This document shows positions 21,349 to 32,562 of a stretch of DNA of 64,000 nt, piece after piece; position 1 is the stretch's first letter, and every line of letters starts with the position of its first letter. Origin of the DNA: Viola odorata (lineage: Eukaryota > Streptophyta > Magnoliopsida > Malpighiales > Violaceae); assembly GCA_963691705.1 (NCBI GenBank), contig OY829539.1:60486327-60550326 (forward strand). The letters are read 5' to 3'. The notes under the pieces are model-generated. The model saw nothing but the letters and a program-made list of their open reading frames with translations. It had not been told where the DNA came from and made no database searches. The position numbers and the translations under genes are program-made.

Positions 21349-21865
21349 GGTTTTTTCTTTCTTTCTTGAAGGAGCTTTGGACAACTTTGTGTGTGTTTTG
21401 TTGAGTGAGAATTCTCCTCCTTTTTACACATGGAGCTAGGGCTCAACACTTTCATTCCTTGAGAGGGATCGATCGAGTTTGAGATTACTCCTATCGATCT
21501 CTCTCCGGGAAATCAAAGCTTGTAATAGTTTTGTCGATTTATGTGAATGAAATATATGTTTATTTGGTTGATCATCCATAGAAACGAGTCTCAATCTTGG
21601 CCCTCGGAGTATATCTTGGTCAAGCAATCGTTCGTGTGATTTTCGTTACTTCGCATGTGCTCATCTCCGTCCCTTCCATCCATCTTCTAACTCCCGGGTA
21701 ATTCCCATCTTTCCATCGCTCTTTTGTGTCTCTTTCTCCGCTGCATCTCTATATCTTGTTATTTCCCTCTTTGTGGTTGTGTGTATGCTATATGATTCGA
21801 TTCGGCTAGATCCTCCATGAGCTACATTGTAATCCGGCCTACTAGCCCTAGGCAGGATCGCATCA

Positions 21866-22096
21866 GATGCCATGCTTTTTCTATGCATCGAAAGTTGAAA
21901 AACACATGTCAAAAATGAGGGTTTGAAAATTTTCCTAGCATGGCTAAAAATAAAATCCAAAGATCATGCAATCATGCAACAAACGTAAAAATAAGCATGC
22001 AAACACACAGGCAAAATGCATAAATAACTCCCTCCCCATACTTAGGCAGCGCATTGTCCTCAATGCGGGGAGAGTATAAAAAGGAGTTCAAGAAAT
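21866..22096. repeat. 231-bp target-flank duplication, copy 2
   Basis: Matches 16219-16449 end to end, directly after the 3' LTR; here it continues without interruption into element A's sequence leading to the env-position ORF. Confidence 0.9.
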
Positions 22097-22178
22097 AGAA
22101 GTACAGTATAAAGCAAAAATAGTAAATTGTTCAGTGCCCCTTTTCGGGGGCTGGAGAGATAAAATTGTTCGGGAGGGG

Positions 22179-24164
22179 CTACTGCGGAGGTAGATTTCTG
22201 CGGGCAACTTCAGCCGTCAAAGCCTGAAGTTCCCGTAGGATAAGCTGGAGCAGCCTTGTTTGGGTCGGATCATAGACAATGAGAGGAGTTGGGGGCTGTC
22301 TTGGTGCTGCTGCATTCTGGCCTTGTGTCGCTTGGCTTTCGCGGGCTCGAGGGATGGCATTGGAATGGGGATCCGAGAGATCTGGATAATAAAAAATGCC
22401 ACCATTCTTGGTCCCGAAAACTTTCTCCGCCGCTGGGGCACAACCTGGATAAAAGCTCAACACACCGCGTGAGAGACATAAATGGCCCATGACATCCAAG
22501 GTTTTGATATCCAGATCCTTGAATGCCAAAGGCTCAAAAAGGTTACTAGCAGCCAGGTCAATGTTACGCATATTCACAGCAAACCGGGAGATTAACGAAC
22601 CAAAAATAGGCCCACGGCCACCATTTAAGACATGCAATACACCAGAAGCTATCCAAAAGCCTAGGTTGACCCTACGTTTGTGTTTCATGCACCATAAAAA
22701 GAAGAGTTCCTGCACAGATATCTGTCCCGAGGAACCAAATCTTGAGGAAAAGGTGAGGGCTAGATATCGGTGCAAGATACGCAAAGCAGGATCAACTATT
22801 TCATGGGCTTTACTACCTTTAGTATCATATTTAGCATCAGACTTATTGGTTAACTCACAAAAAGCAGCAGTGGCATCAAAAACAGCAGGGATAACAGTTA
22901 AAGCATTTTTATACCGAGGGGTGTTCAATTCATCCTTAGTCACAAATCCCAACCAACAATTAAATTCACCAAGAGTCAAGTGTTCCCATTTGTTAGCTAG
23001 CCTAAAGTTGATCAAACCAGGGGTAGAAGAATTCGGACCGACTTTGCCCTTTGGCCTAAAGGTCCCATCTACCCAAAAAGTTGTGAAAAACTCTAAGGAA
23101 AGCTCAACATAGGTCGGATGCTCTAGATAAAACAGGGACTCCCAACCAATGTTGGCAATATACTCCCTGACTCTCGACTCAATACCCATTTTGTCAAGAA
23201 AATCAAAATCCAGGCGCGCACATGAGCTAACGCCCTTGGAATTCAGCAAATTCAACTTGTCAAGAGAGTGCTTGTCATTAAAAACAATCCATTCATCGTG
23301 TGATGAAAGGTCAGAAGTAACCTGGTGGGAACTGGACCTGGGGAGGGATGAAGGTTCTGGGGTCTCGGCCTCGACTTCATCCTCTATTTCGGGGGCTCGA
23401 GTTTTCTTTGAGCTCGAGGGCTTGCCGGTACTGGTGGATGGGAGCTTTCTCTTGGCACCTACTGGTGTTACCACTGCGGCTGACTTCTCCGATGCGGGGG
23501 TGGCTTTTGATTTTCCTTTCTTGTCCGCTGCTCTTGCCGCGACTGTTTTCAGCTTCTTCTCCTCCTCCTCTGCTGCTCTCTGGGCCTCGAGATCCTCCTC
23601 ATCATCGCTGCCCTCTGCTTCCCCACTTTCTCCTGTTCCTTCCTCCATGCCCTCTAGGTCTTCGTTCTCTTGGCCTTCACCCGGCTCTCCTTGCTCCTCC
23701 ATAGCCTCTGGTTCTTCGTCTGAGATTTGGATGTTGTTTAGGACCTCCTCAACGGTTAGGGAATGATGGGGGGCTAGGAAACGATTGACGGCCGCGTCAA
23801 GGGGGGACTGTTTGGCGGACGTGACGGGCTTTTTTGGCTTGGACTTGGCCGTGGATGATCCTGGAGGGAGCTTCACCACACGGCCGCCTCTAGTAGTTGT
23901 GGTGGTTGGGGGAACGGAGCCGGTGATCTCTATGTCATCTTCCACTGGGGTAAACTCCCTGGTTTGGTCCACGGCTGCCGGTGATAACGGCGTAGGAGAG
24001 GGGATGGGAAGTGGATGGTCAGATGGTGGTGTGACCATTTTGTACGAAGCGGAGTTGGGTGTGGCTGACTGTGACCTAGATCGGGAAGGAACTGGGCTAG
24101 AGGTGTCTACTGGTGTAGGTCCGGCAGCATTTTTGCGAACTGGCCTCTTAGTTTTAGGTGTCAT
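22179..24164 (-). CDS. ATHILA-type ORF at env position, intact
   Basis: 661 residues from the ATG at 24164; an upstream in-frame ATG at 24794 is less likely because the sister copy at 35756 starts at the equivalent place. Residues 1-300 are Ser/Pro/Glu-rich with basic clusters (KGKSKAT, GAKRKLPSTS, SSSKKTRAPE) and an acidic block. The C-terminal half carries the conserved plant transposon region with motifs such as GWESLFYLEHPTYVELSLEF and FRLANKWEHLTLGEFN, as in the ATHILA ORF-1 family (Pfam PF03078, from memory). It lies 3' of integrase, where Athila elements carry an env-like gene, but no clear signal peptide or membrane anchor is visible and basic clusters suggest a nuclear protein. It is the only intact long ORF of element A. 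Confidence 0.7.
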   Translation of the reverse strand: MTPKTKRPVRKNAAGPTPVDTSSPVPSRSRSQSATPNSASYKMVTPPSDHPLPIPSPTPLSPAAVDQTREFTPVEDDIEITGSVPPTTTTTRGGRVVKLPPGSSTAKSKPKKPVTSAKQSPLDAAVNRFLAPHHSLTVEEVLNNIQISDEEPEAMEEQGEPGEGQENEDLEGMEEGTGESGEAEGSDDEEDLEAQRAAEEEEKKLKTVAARAADKKGKSKATPASEKSAAVVTPVGAKRKLPSTSTGKPSSSKKTRAPEIEDEVEAETPEPSSLPRSSSHQVTSDLSSHDEWIVFNDKHSLDKLNLLNSKGVSSCARLDFDFLDKMGIESRVREYIANIGWESLFYLEHPTYVELSLEFFTTFWVDGTFRPKGKVGPNSSTPGLINFRLANKWEHLTLGEFNCWLGFVTKDELNTPRYKNALTVIPAVFDATAAFCELTNKSDAKYDTKGSKAHEIVDPALRILHRYLALTFSSRFGSSGQISVQELFFLWCMKHKRRVNLGFWIASGVLHVLNGGRGPIFGSLISRFAVNMRNIDLAASNLFEPLAFKDLDIKTLDVMGHLCLSRGVLSFYPGCAPAAEKVFGTKNGGIFYYPDLSDPHSNAIPRARESQATQGQNAAAPRQPPTPLIVYDPTQTRLLQLILRELQALTAEVARRNLPPQ

Positions 24165-24729
24165 TAATGGTGGTTGAAGAGAAGACAGTGTTGGAGTAGG
24201 AGACGATGGTGGAGAGAGGATGTGGTTGCGTGTTTGGTGAGGGAGAGAGGTGAAAGTGATAGGGTTGAAAGTGAAATGAGTGAAAAATGGAAGGGTAGCG
24301 TGGGAGAGAGAGTAAAAATCACAGCTGGCAATAAATGGTGCAACCTTTTCATTGATGGGGTCTGCGTTTTCTGCGGCTTGACAGGCGACGTGGCAACCTG
24401 GGCGTGGAGCACGATGACCCACGCGTATCCCAACTGCCCAAAAGGATAGCAACTTTTTAAATTTCAAAATGGCAGTTGGTACATTTAAGATACGGACAAA
24501 AAGAGAGAATAAAGGTGAGTTAATGCTAATAAAAAGGAATAAAATCATAGGGAAAGGGAAAGGTAAGAGATATATACAAGGAATAAAACATGGAAATAAA
24601 ATCAACAAAAAATCAGAGAATTCAAAAGGTGGCAGGGAAGATAAGGGAGAGAGAAAGGATACGGCTGGCATATCAAATACCTCCAACGTGGTCCATTTAC
24701 TCGTCGGGACCTCGACGTGCTTTGATATT

Positions 24730-25860
24730 CTAGGTCTGGACAGGTGGGTCTTCCACCATAGCCTCCTCAACAACCGAGGGCTGGAAACCTTCATAGAAGG
24801 GCTTCAGTCTTTGCCCACTGACTTTGAAGATGACTCCTGTGACAGGGTTCTGGATTTCAACTGCCCCATGGGTATAGATTGTCGTGACCACGAAAGGTCT
24901 CGACCATTTGGATTTCAGTTTCCCAGCGAAGAGTCGCAGTCGTGAGTTGTACAACAAAACTTGTTGTCCAACCGAGAACGTTTTGGGACGAAGATGTCGG
25001 TCATGATAGGCTTTTGTCTTGCCTTTATAGAGCAGGGTGTTCTCATAAGCATCATCCCTTAACTCTTCTAGCTCTTGAATTTGCAAGCGCCTATGTTGGT
25101 CAGCGAGGCCTAGATCTGTGTTGACCTTTCGGATAGCCCAGAAAGCCTTGTGCTCTATCTCTACTGGGAGATGGCACGACTTCCCATAAATAAGCCTGTA
25201 AGGGGTCATCCCTATCGGGGTCTTGAAAGCTGTTCGATAGGCCCAGAGAGCATCACCCAATTTCAAACTCCAATCCTTTCTGGACTGGTTAACGGTCTTT
25301 TCAAGAATGGACTTGATCTCTCGGTTCGAGACCTCGGCTTGTCCGTTGGTCTGAGGATGATAAGCAGTGGATGTTCTATGATGGACTCCATACTTTGTCA
25401 AAAGAGAGGACACAACACAGAGTATCGTGAAAATATCATCAATTTCCCCTACAATGGGATCAACAATATCAACATAATTCACACTAGAAAATTCAGAGGG
25501 GTATCGCATGGCTTCTAGCATATTGAATTTGATGATCTCTCTATCAAATTCGAGGGAGATAGTGGCATCGTGAACATCGATTTTTGCTCGGGCTGTGGCC
25601 AGAAATGGGCGGCCTAGAAGAACATCCGTGGACTTGGTGGAGTCCTCGTTCTCCATTGCAATCACATAAAAATCCACAGGGAACAAGAATTCTCCTACTT
25701 AGACCAAGACATCCTTGATGATCCCCTCGGGGTAGATGATAGAGCGGTCAGCAAGTTGGATGGCGAGGTCCGTAGGCACGAGAGGCTCGAGGCCTAGACT
25801 GTGATAGATTACCAGGGGCATAACATTGATTCCTGCTCCGAGATCACACATGGCCTTGCC
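24730..25860 (-). pseudogene. pol remnant: protease fused to integrase C-terminal part
   Basis: Near 25850 the minus strand encodes DLGAGINVMP, an aspartic protease motif normally DLGASINVMP, followed by a premature TAA at 25699-25701. From 25686 the frame continues [16 protein letters not shown], the end of protease, and then near 25400 passes directly into [20 protein letters not shown], the late part of the integrase catalytic core including the third acidic residue. The rest of integrase with its [11 protein letters not shown] tail ends at 24730. RT, RNase H and the zinc-finger half of integrase are missing through an in-frame deletion. The protein cannot be an active polymerase. Confidence 0.8.
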
Positions 25861-25864
25861 AATA

Positions 25865-27894
25865 TCAACTGTTCCGATTCGGCAAGGGATTATAAAACAT
25901 GCCCTGGTCTTTGCATTTCGGAGGGATCCGACGTTGGATATGTGCCAACACGCTGGCCCCTACGCTGATCTTGTTAACTTCGGCGAACTTGTTTTTGCTC
26001 GTGCATAATTGCTTCAGAAATTTGGCATAGCGAGGGACGTTTTTCACGGCCTGGAGAAGAGGGATGTTTACAACCACTTTACTGAACATTTCAAAGATAT
26101 CGCGGTCCTCCTTATCTTTCTTGGTCTTGACCAATCTGTGAGGGAACGGGGGCTCGAGAATCTTATGAATGTATTCCTGTGTGAATTCAGGTGGGTTAGG
26201 GTCGTTCCTTGGTGAACCTCTGGGAGAGCGGATTCTATCCTCTATGACTTCGACAGATCTAGGTACTTTAGGGAGCTTTGGTCTAGGTTTAGGTCGAATC
26301 TCGGTCTCAGGAGAGTTTTCAACTTCGGGGGCTGGAGAAGTAGGTGCTTTCAAGGTCGTGCCACTTCGCAAAGTTAATGCACAGACATTGTGCTTGGGAT
26401 TTACTTCTGTTTGAGGTGGCAGTCTGCCATGATTTGTTAACTCTTGCAGTGTGGCAGTCAGGGTACTCATTTGCTTTTTGAGTTCATCTATTTCTTTCTG
26501 CTGCTCGGGATTCTTAGGTATTTCAGCAGTTGGGGGCTGGACAAAATTCTAGTCTGGAGGATAGACGAAAGTCTGATCCTGAGAAGGTTGGCGTTGATAT
26601 TGGTTCTGATGAAATGTGGGTCGAGGTCTGAAATTTGGCATATTATGAGGGGGGTTTCCATAGGGGTTTTGATGCTGTTGATGGCTAGGTCCCGAAAGCT
26701 GAGTGTTTGGAACCCATCCTTGGTTTGGTTGTTTCCAGCCTTGGTTGTAAGTCTGAGCGTAAGAGACTGGAATAAATTGGCCAGCAACATTCACTTGTAT
26801 TTCCTCCGGAATATGAGGACATGCATCAGTGGGGTGATCCACGAAATTGCATATCTGGCAGGCCTTGACAGGTGCGGGTTGTGCTGTTATGATGTTTTGG
26901 AACATTCCTGTAAGAGAAGATATCTGGTTCTGAAGGGCAGCTACTTGGACATCGTGGCCTGGATTGTTGGCAAGGTCGTCAGAGGTGTTCTTGGCCATGA
27001 GCTCTATCGTTGCTCGTGCGGCTCTTGGGGTTAGAGCAGTCAAGGATCCATTGGCGGCTGCGTTAAGCAGAGCCTTGTCCTGAGCCTTGAGGCCTTCACA
27101 AAAATATTGAACCAGAGCGTGCTTGGTAAGATTGTGGGCTGGGCAACTCGATTGCATTTTCTGGAATCTCTCATAGTACTGGGCTAGAGTTTCCTCTTTC
27201 TTCTGAACAATGGAGACGAGCTGCTTGCGAGTGGTATTTGAGATAGAAGTCGGGTAATATTTCTCAGTGAAGATTTTTGACATGTCCGCCCAAGAACGAA
27301 TAGATCTTGCGGGGAGGTCGTAATACCAATCTAGGGCATCATCTTTGAGAGACCACTGGAATGCGCGAAGCTTGGCTTGCTCAATACTAACGTTTGCAGG
27401 TTTCATGGTCTCGCAAATGGAGTGTAGCTGTTGGAGATGGCGAAGAGCATTTTCCTTGGCTACCCCTCGAAAGGTAGGCAGATGATGAAGCACGGCGGAC
27501 TTCAGAGTCCAGTCATTAGGGACATTGGGCCAGTCAATGCAGCTACTAGCCATATCGGGGGTTGCATGGAAATTGTCGATGGTTTGTTGGTTTGGGGGTG
27601 GTGGATCTTCGTGGTTTTCACGGTTGTTACGGTTGTCATTGTTGGCTAGGTCATCCATTGCTAGAAAATTAAAGTGATCTGGTATGGGGTTTTCGGGGTC
27701 ACGATGGAGAAAGGTCAGGTCTAGGAAAAGCTGATGTTCCTGGTCAGCCAGATTAGAAAGGGAACCGTCGAGGGCAGGATGAGGGATCACTCTACGATGA
27801 GAAGAAGTCCCTTGTGCTTGCTTACGAAGTCCTTTTCCGTTCTGGTCAACTCGAGGTCTAGAGGAAGTAGATCGGGAGCAGATCTCCTGGTCAT
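25865..27894 (-). pseudogene. Athila-like gag with frameshift and amber
   Basis: The ancestral start is the ATG at 27894 (equivalent to 13257); a 1-bp deletion near 27833 breaks that frame, and MDDLANN at 27658 is an alternative start. The retrotransposon gag core includes AFQWSLKDDALDWYYDLPAR and EKYYP. A CCHC zinc knuckle follows (CQICNFVDHPTDAC, CX2CX4HX4C). A TAG at 26549-26551 interrupts the frame, which then stays open (PPQTEVNPKHNVCALTLRSG) to 25865. A 1-bp insertion near 25893 separates this part from the protease. Multiple independent lesions mark it as non-functional. Confidence 0.78.
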
Positions 27895-27925
27895 ACAAGA
27901 AAAACAAAACAAAATCAGTACCGCT

Positions 27926-27946
27926 CAATCCCCGGCAACGGCGCCA
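27926..27946 (-). other. primer binding site, tRNA-Asp type
   Basis: Same sequence as 13289-13309 in the same position relative to the LTR end, five bases from it. Confidence 0.88.
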
Positions 27947-27951
27947 AAATT

Positions 27952-29586
27952 TGATCGTCACTCAAATATACTTAAATTTATCCTGATGCCTAAATGCACA
28001 AAGTAATGTGTATAAAGCAAGTCAGGGTCGAACCACAGAGATTGAAGGACTAATTTGCTAGTGAACTAGTATGACAAGGCAATATGCTACAAATCTAACC
28101 AAAGTAACAATAACAGGGGGGGTTGTATGTTGATTAAGAAATTAATCAACGCAGAGTAGGGGAGCTAACAAAACAGAATTGGAAAGTACTAATCTAGGGC
28201 ACGAAAGTAAATCGTAATCTAGGGCAAGAAACGTAAAGTATTATCCAGAGCAAGAGATGTAAACAGATCGAATGCGGGAAAAAGTAATGAAAAGGATATT
28301 AATCAAATGAGGCGAGATCTTAGCGAAAGGTGCTCCCTTGGGTTGTTTTCTAGGTCGACCAGTCATTGGTGCAGAGGTTTTCTAGACTCAGGTGCAGATC
28401 TGCTATAGGGACCGCGTTTCCACACCGCATCCCCTGCTTACCTTCGTAGATAAGAGTCACCCCCCGTTTCCACATATGAGGTGACCTTGACGTTCAGCCG
28501 TCCTCCCAGCTACCTTCCTTGTCATCAAAAGGTAGCCTTGACCGTCCGGCCGGTCACGGCTCGAAGTAGGGAGGCTAAATTCAGAACGCCCATGAAGGAG
28601 AGGTAAGACAGATCTAGGGCGCGATAGCTCAGCTTGTCAGACTCGTATCGCATACCCTAGATAACTGTTTACCCCTAGGTGAGGCCTCTCGCGCTGCCTC
28701 CCCTAGGTGTCTGCTCTAACTCCAGGGCTTCGCGTCAGTTATAACCCTGGAATATGACGTTACTCATGCAGAAATACTAAAAGGTGATCAAGCTCTTAAC
28801 AGTTCTAGACAAGCATGTAGTGAAATCGATAAACAGTCATGTATCACAAGAGAATATATTAAGCATGCATTAGACCTCTTAGCCAAACCCTACAACCCGT
28901 GGAACACCCTTCACCAAGAAAGGGGTATTTAGCTACTCATACTATAGTATAAATAGTAGGTATATATAATCATACAATGATAAAACAAGGAAAGTAAAAA
29001 GGGAGTAGAGTAAACCGATAGATTAATTAATAATCAAAGAGGAAAGTTGTTGACAATGGCTGCTCTTGGAAGAGGAGATGATTCCCAGAAAATAAGCACT
29101 GAAATTAATGTAAGAAAATATCCTTTGGAACCAGCCGTCCTTACAAAACCCTAAAACTATGCTTATATAACCTAAGCCTAGCTAGGAGACAAAAATAGTT
29201 AAGGGGAGAGGAAGGATCAATGAGGGTGTGACAGCACACGTCCTTGCAAAAGGAATATTCTGGGATTCCTTAAATATCTACTATCTTCTGGAAGCGCCTG
29301 GGATTCCGTGCGGATCTCAGAAGATGCTCTTTGGAAGAAGGCTCAGAACTGTCGAGGCCTTGGGACAGCGCACTGGTCTGGTTCGCGTTGAGGTCTTGAC
29401 ATCGCTCGATCTTCTAGGCCTCGAAATGGAAATCCACAGAAATGCTCTCAAATCGCTCCTTTTCGGCCTTTTCCCTCCTTTGATGTTAATCTGCAAATAA
29501 AACTGAAATGAAGGTCAAATAGTAACATCGAGTCCCCGAAAGGGCTAGAAAGGAGGGTGAAACCGAGACTATTAAACATGCTATCA
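27952..29586 (-). mobile_element. 5' LTR of element A, 1635 bp
   Basis: TGATAGCATG at 29586 to GTGACGATCA at 27952 on the minus strand. It retains about 46 bp near 28650-28700 that 13315-14909 lacks. Confidence 0.88.
29162..29169 (-). promoter_or_regulatory. LTR TATA box
   Basis: TATATAAG on the minus strand, conserved with 14485-14492. Confidence 0.5.
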
Positions 29587-30338
29587 AAAATACCATATTA
29601 TTAAATTAAATATATTATCTAGAGGCAATATCAATATGCTTGTGTGCGGTCGCACTTTATATACGCACAATGACACAAGAAGAATGAGTAATGATGCTCA
29701 ACGTTTGACTAAATGTTTATTTTAACCCATATAATCCCTAACATTTTCTCCGGCCATGACAAAAATACTTAATGGAGGGCGTTGGTTTTTCACTGTCAAC
29801 ATGAGCAGGGTTGGACCAAAAACAAATATTAAATTCTATTTATTAAATAAAATAAAATTTGTACATTTGTTCGATTTATAAAATTGTAGGTTGTTATTTG
29901 CTGTCTTTATGACGTAAGTTATGATTTTGATCTCTTTTTAAAAATTAAATTAGTCACTAATAACAGTTTTTTTTAATATAAAATATTCTTTTTTTGTTGT
30001 TATAATCACGAGTAGTCCAAAGTAATGTAGCAAAAATAGGTGTTGCTTTGCTTTCCAATATTTAATTTTGTATTCTGAATTTCTGACTCTATAGGACCAG
30101 CCTTGATCACTGTTTTTCATATTTCAAAGAAGCTACCATGCATTTTCCTGGTTAGCAAGTGCTAGTTTGACACTACTAGATTAATTTGACGAAGTCTGCA
30201 TCTTGAATAAGTCCATTACAAGATCTTTTCTATCTTGCGTGTTTGACCTTTTTCTCCTTACAGGACTCGGATGTTCTAGACATATATATATATAGACTGA
30301 TTTTCTCCAAAGGAAAAATAGATAATTTGTTCAGAACC
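29587..30338. other. host intergenic DNA upstream of WAK
   Basis: AT-rich with no supported gene. A short TA repeat at about 30281-30295 could be a promoter element of the WAK gene. The first bases after the LTR give no recognisable target duplication. Confidence 0.5.
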
Positions 30339-30488
30339 ATGAAACTCTCACCAGAAAGTAACCACTTCTGCTACATGTTTCATGCCATTTTGACACTATG
30401 GCTAGCCCACATCTGCAGCGTTAGCTGCTGCTGCTTCATCTTTATCGAGGCCGAATTGTCAAGATCTTTGCGGCCAAGTTAGCATTCC

Positions 30489-30493
30489 ATACC
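30489..30493. repeat. target site duplication ATACC (left)
   Basis: Matches 32361-32365 and brackets the solo LTR. Confidence 0.9.
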
Positions 30494-32360
30494 TGATAGC
30501 ATGTATTTTATGCATGTTTTTCCTTCTAGTTTTGCCTTGATTTAGGCCTTGATACTACTAATTCACTCGTATTTCCATCTTTATCACAGATCAAGGTCAA
30601 GAAGGAGAAATGTGCGAAAAGACATGCTTTCTGGGTATTTTTGCGGACTCCAAGCTGCAAGGCCATCGTCGAGACCAAGGACCAATTTCTTCATCGAGGC
30701 CTATCATCGAGGCATGTTGTCGAGCCCTCGACGGATCAAGAGCTTTAAATCCACATGCCTCGCAGTTGTGCTTCCACGTGTCCCCTCAGATGTCTTTCAG
30801 AATATTCCCTGAGCTGTTGACCCAGTCGTCGAGGCCTCACCCGAAAGGAATATTCCATAAAGATTCTCACGAGATCCCATGAAGACTCTCTTCCAGAACA
30901 TTCCAGAACATTCCAGAACGTTCCAGAATGTGCCCAAATATGCTGATCTGCCCTCGACATGTCATCGAGACCTCGACAAGTGCAAAACGCCAAATCCACG
31001 TAGCTCCACTCCAATCACTCCACGTGTCCTCCCTGGTGCATGTCAGATGTTTTGCGTGGATCCCAAGGAATATTCCCCTTTTCTGCCATCGTGGGTCACC
31101 CCTTTTGCAGGAGCGTGGGCTCCTTGTGTTGTACTCCCCTTAGCTGGAATTTTGTCCCTTAGTGGGTGGCTGGTGTATATATACAACCTTATGTGCTAGG
31201 GTTTCAGCACCTCATGACACTTTAGATATTTTACTCTTAAACTAATTTCAGTAGCCTTCTTCTAGTTTATTAGTTTTGGGACTTGTTCCTCCATCTTCTC
31301 TCCATTGTTGCTGGCTCCAAGCTTTGTAACAAGCACCATTAATCAAGTTTTATCCTTTACTCTTCCTTTATCTTTTATTATGCTATTTCCATCTTATATT
31401 TGTTTATCTCTTAACATGAGTGGCTAAAATCCACGTTCTTGGTAAAGGTGTATCGAGGGTTGCTTGGGTAGATTCGAGGCCTGATTGCTCTTAACATGTT
31501 CTCTTTGTTATATCTGGTTGCTTGTCATTTTAATTCCATTTTTGCTTAGGGTGATTCGAGGCCTGATCAACTTTTAATCTTCCCTTTGTGATTATTGTCG
31601 TGACTCTGCAGTGATAACTAGCGTGAGACTGTTGGGTAGGTGTAGACAACTAGGGCATGCAGCTGGTTAGGGTCCTGTCGTGATCCTGACAAATCGAGGC
31701 ATCGATCCCTAGATGTGTCTTTCTTGTTCTTTATCGATGCTCTGATATTCTGTCCGCTTTGTGCTAGTGACAAGCTAAAGTGAAAAAGGCTGTCTTTTGA
31801 TGACAAGATAGGTGGCTGAGAGGATATCAAAGGATCGAGGCCACCTTATTAACAGTGAAAACGGGGGGTGGCTCCTTACGAAAGAAAGCAGGGGGTCTAC
31901 GTGAAAACATGACCCCTATAGCACATCTGTAACGTTAGAACGGAAAATCTTTGCGCTGATGACAATCGAGCCCTCGACGCAACCCAAGAAAGCCCTTTAC
32001 CAAGTTCCCTTCTCCTTGATTTATTATCTTTGCTTATTAATCTAATTATTTATTTTGCTTTTTATTTTATCTCTGATCTTTATTATTATTGTTTACTCAT
32101 CATGACCTCGATTGTCATTTTTAGTAGTTAGAATTGTTAGCTCTGATCACTCTCTTGGTTAACTTGATTAACCTATAAACTCCCCCCCCCCTTTTTGTTA
32201 TCGTGATTTTGTGCATTTTTACCTCTGTCATACAATCGAGGGCTTGATTTTAGTTCTCACAATCTCTGTGGTTCGACCCTGTTACCGCTTTACACAAATT
32301 AGTTTGTGCATCTAGGCCTCAGGATTTATATTATTTTTGACCCGTTTCGACGGCGAGTCA
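30494..32360 (+). mobile_element. solo LTR in the WAK exon, 1867 bp
   Basis: Begins TGATAGCATG, ends GGCGAGTCA, flanked by ATACC. No PBS, PPT or internal ORF is present, so this is an LTR left by recombination. Its layout resembles the other TGATAGC-type LTRs: a CTCGATTGTC/ATCGAGG motif series, TATATATA at 31176-31183, and a tail TGGTTCGACCCTG then TTTGTGCATCTAGGCCTCAGG close to that of the Athila-like LTRs. Confidence 0.88.
31176..31183 (+). promoter_or_regulatory. solo LTR TATA box
   Basis: TATATATA followed by an ACAACC start-like region. Confidence 0.5.
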
Positions 32361-32365
32361 ATACC
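32361..32365. repeat. target site duplication ATACC (right)
   Basis: Second copy, directly before CTTTCGGAATCGG of the WAK frame. Confidence 0.9.
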
Positions 32366-32557
32366 CTTTCGGAATCGGAGCTGGTTGCTACATGAACAAC
32401 AATTTTGACGTAAACTGCAACCTCTCTTTCAATCCTCCGAAACCATTCTTGACTAGGATTGGCCTGGAACTGCTCAACCTTTCGCTTACCGGGTGTGTCC
32501 AAGTCAATAGTCCAGTAAGTTCTTCAAATTGTGGCAAGACGGATTCTGCTCCAGATG

Positions 32558-32562
32558 TTGAC
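32558..32562. repeat. target site duplication TTGAC (left)
   Basis: Part of the WAK codons for VD; matched at 63428-63432. Confidence 0.92.

Larger units (their letters stand above)
16450..21865 (+). mobile_element. non-autonomous LTR element with unknown ORF (LARD-like)
   Basis: Plus strand: truncated 5' LTR 16450-17037, internal region, ORF 18100-21027, PPT 20692-20705, 3' LTR 20706-21865. LTR type is TGATG...GCATCA; a solo LTR of the same family lies at 33138-34315. No gag, protease, RT or integrase is recognised. The first ~24 bp of the 5' LTR, its 3' half and the PBS are missing. The flanking 231-bp duplication replaces the expected 5-bp duplication (GATGC at 21866). Confidence 0.75.
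20706..21865 (+). mobile_element. 3' LTR of the LARD-like element, 1160 bp
   Basis: Begins TGATGCGATCACGGG and ends GATCGCATCA. TATA box at 21341-21348. Contains the palindrome array at 21105-21287. A deletion near 21026 relative to the 5' LTR generates the ORF stop. Confidence 0.85.
13315..29586 (-). mobile_element. Athila-like Ty3/gypsy element A, internally deleted and nested
   Basis: Order on the minus strand: 5' LTR 27952-29586, PBS 27926-27946, gag, protease remnant, integrase C-terminal part, env-position ORF, long 3' noncoding region, PPT at 14924-14910, 3' LTR 13315-14909. A later plus-strand insertion (16450-21865) interrupts the 3' noncoding region. Lineage is inferred from the tRNA-Asp-type PBS, gag type and ATHILA-type extra ORF. 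No RT or RNase H remains. No target duplication is visible because the left LTR continues into another PBS and gag instead of host DNA. Confidence 0.85.

Noticed and set aside
22489..23766. Plus-strand ORFs of about 200 codons
   Set aside because: Antisense shadows of the ATHILA-type ORF.
24164..24794. Extension of the ATHILA-type ORF to an 871-aa protein
   Set aside because: The sister copy begins at the position equivalent to 24164, and the upstream part has untranslated-like composition.
30494..32360. Full-length LTR element in the WAK exon
   Set aside because: Only one LTR, no PBS or PPT or ORF; the ends and ATACC duplication fit a solo LTR.
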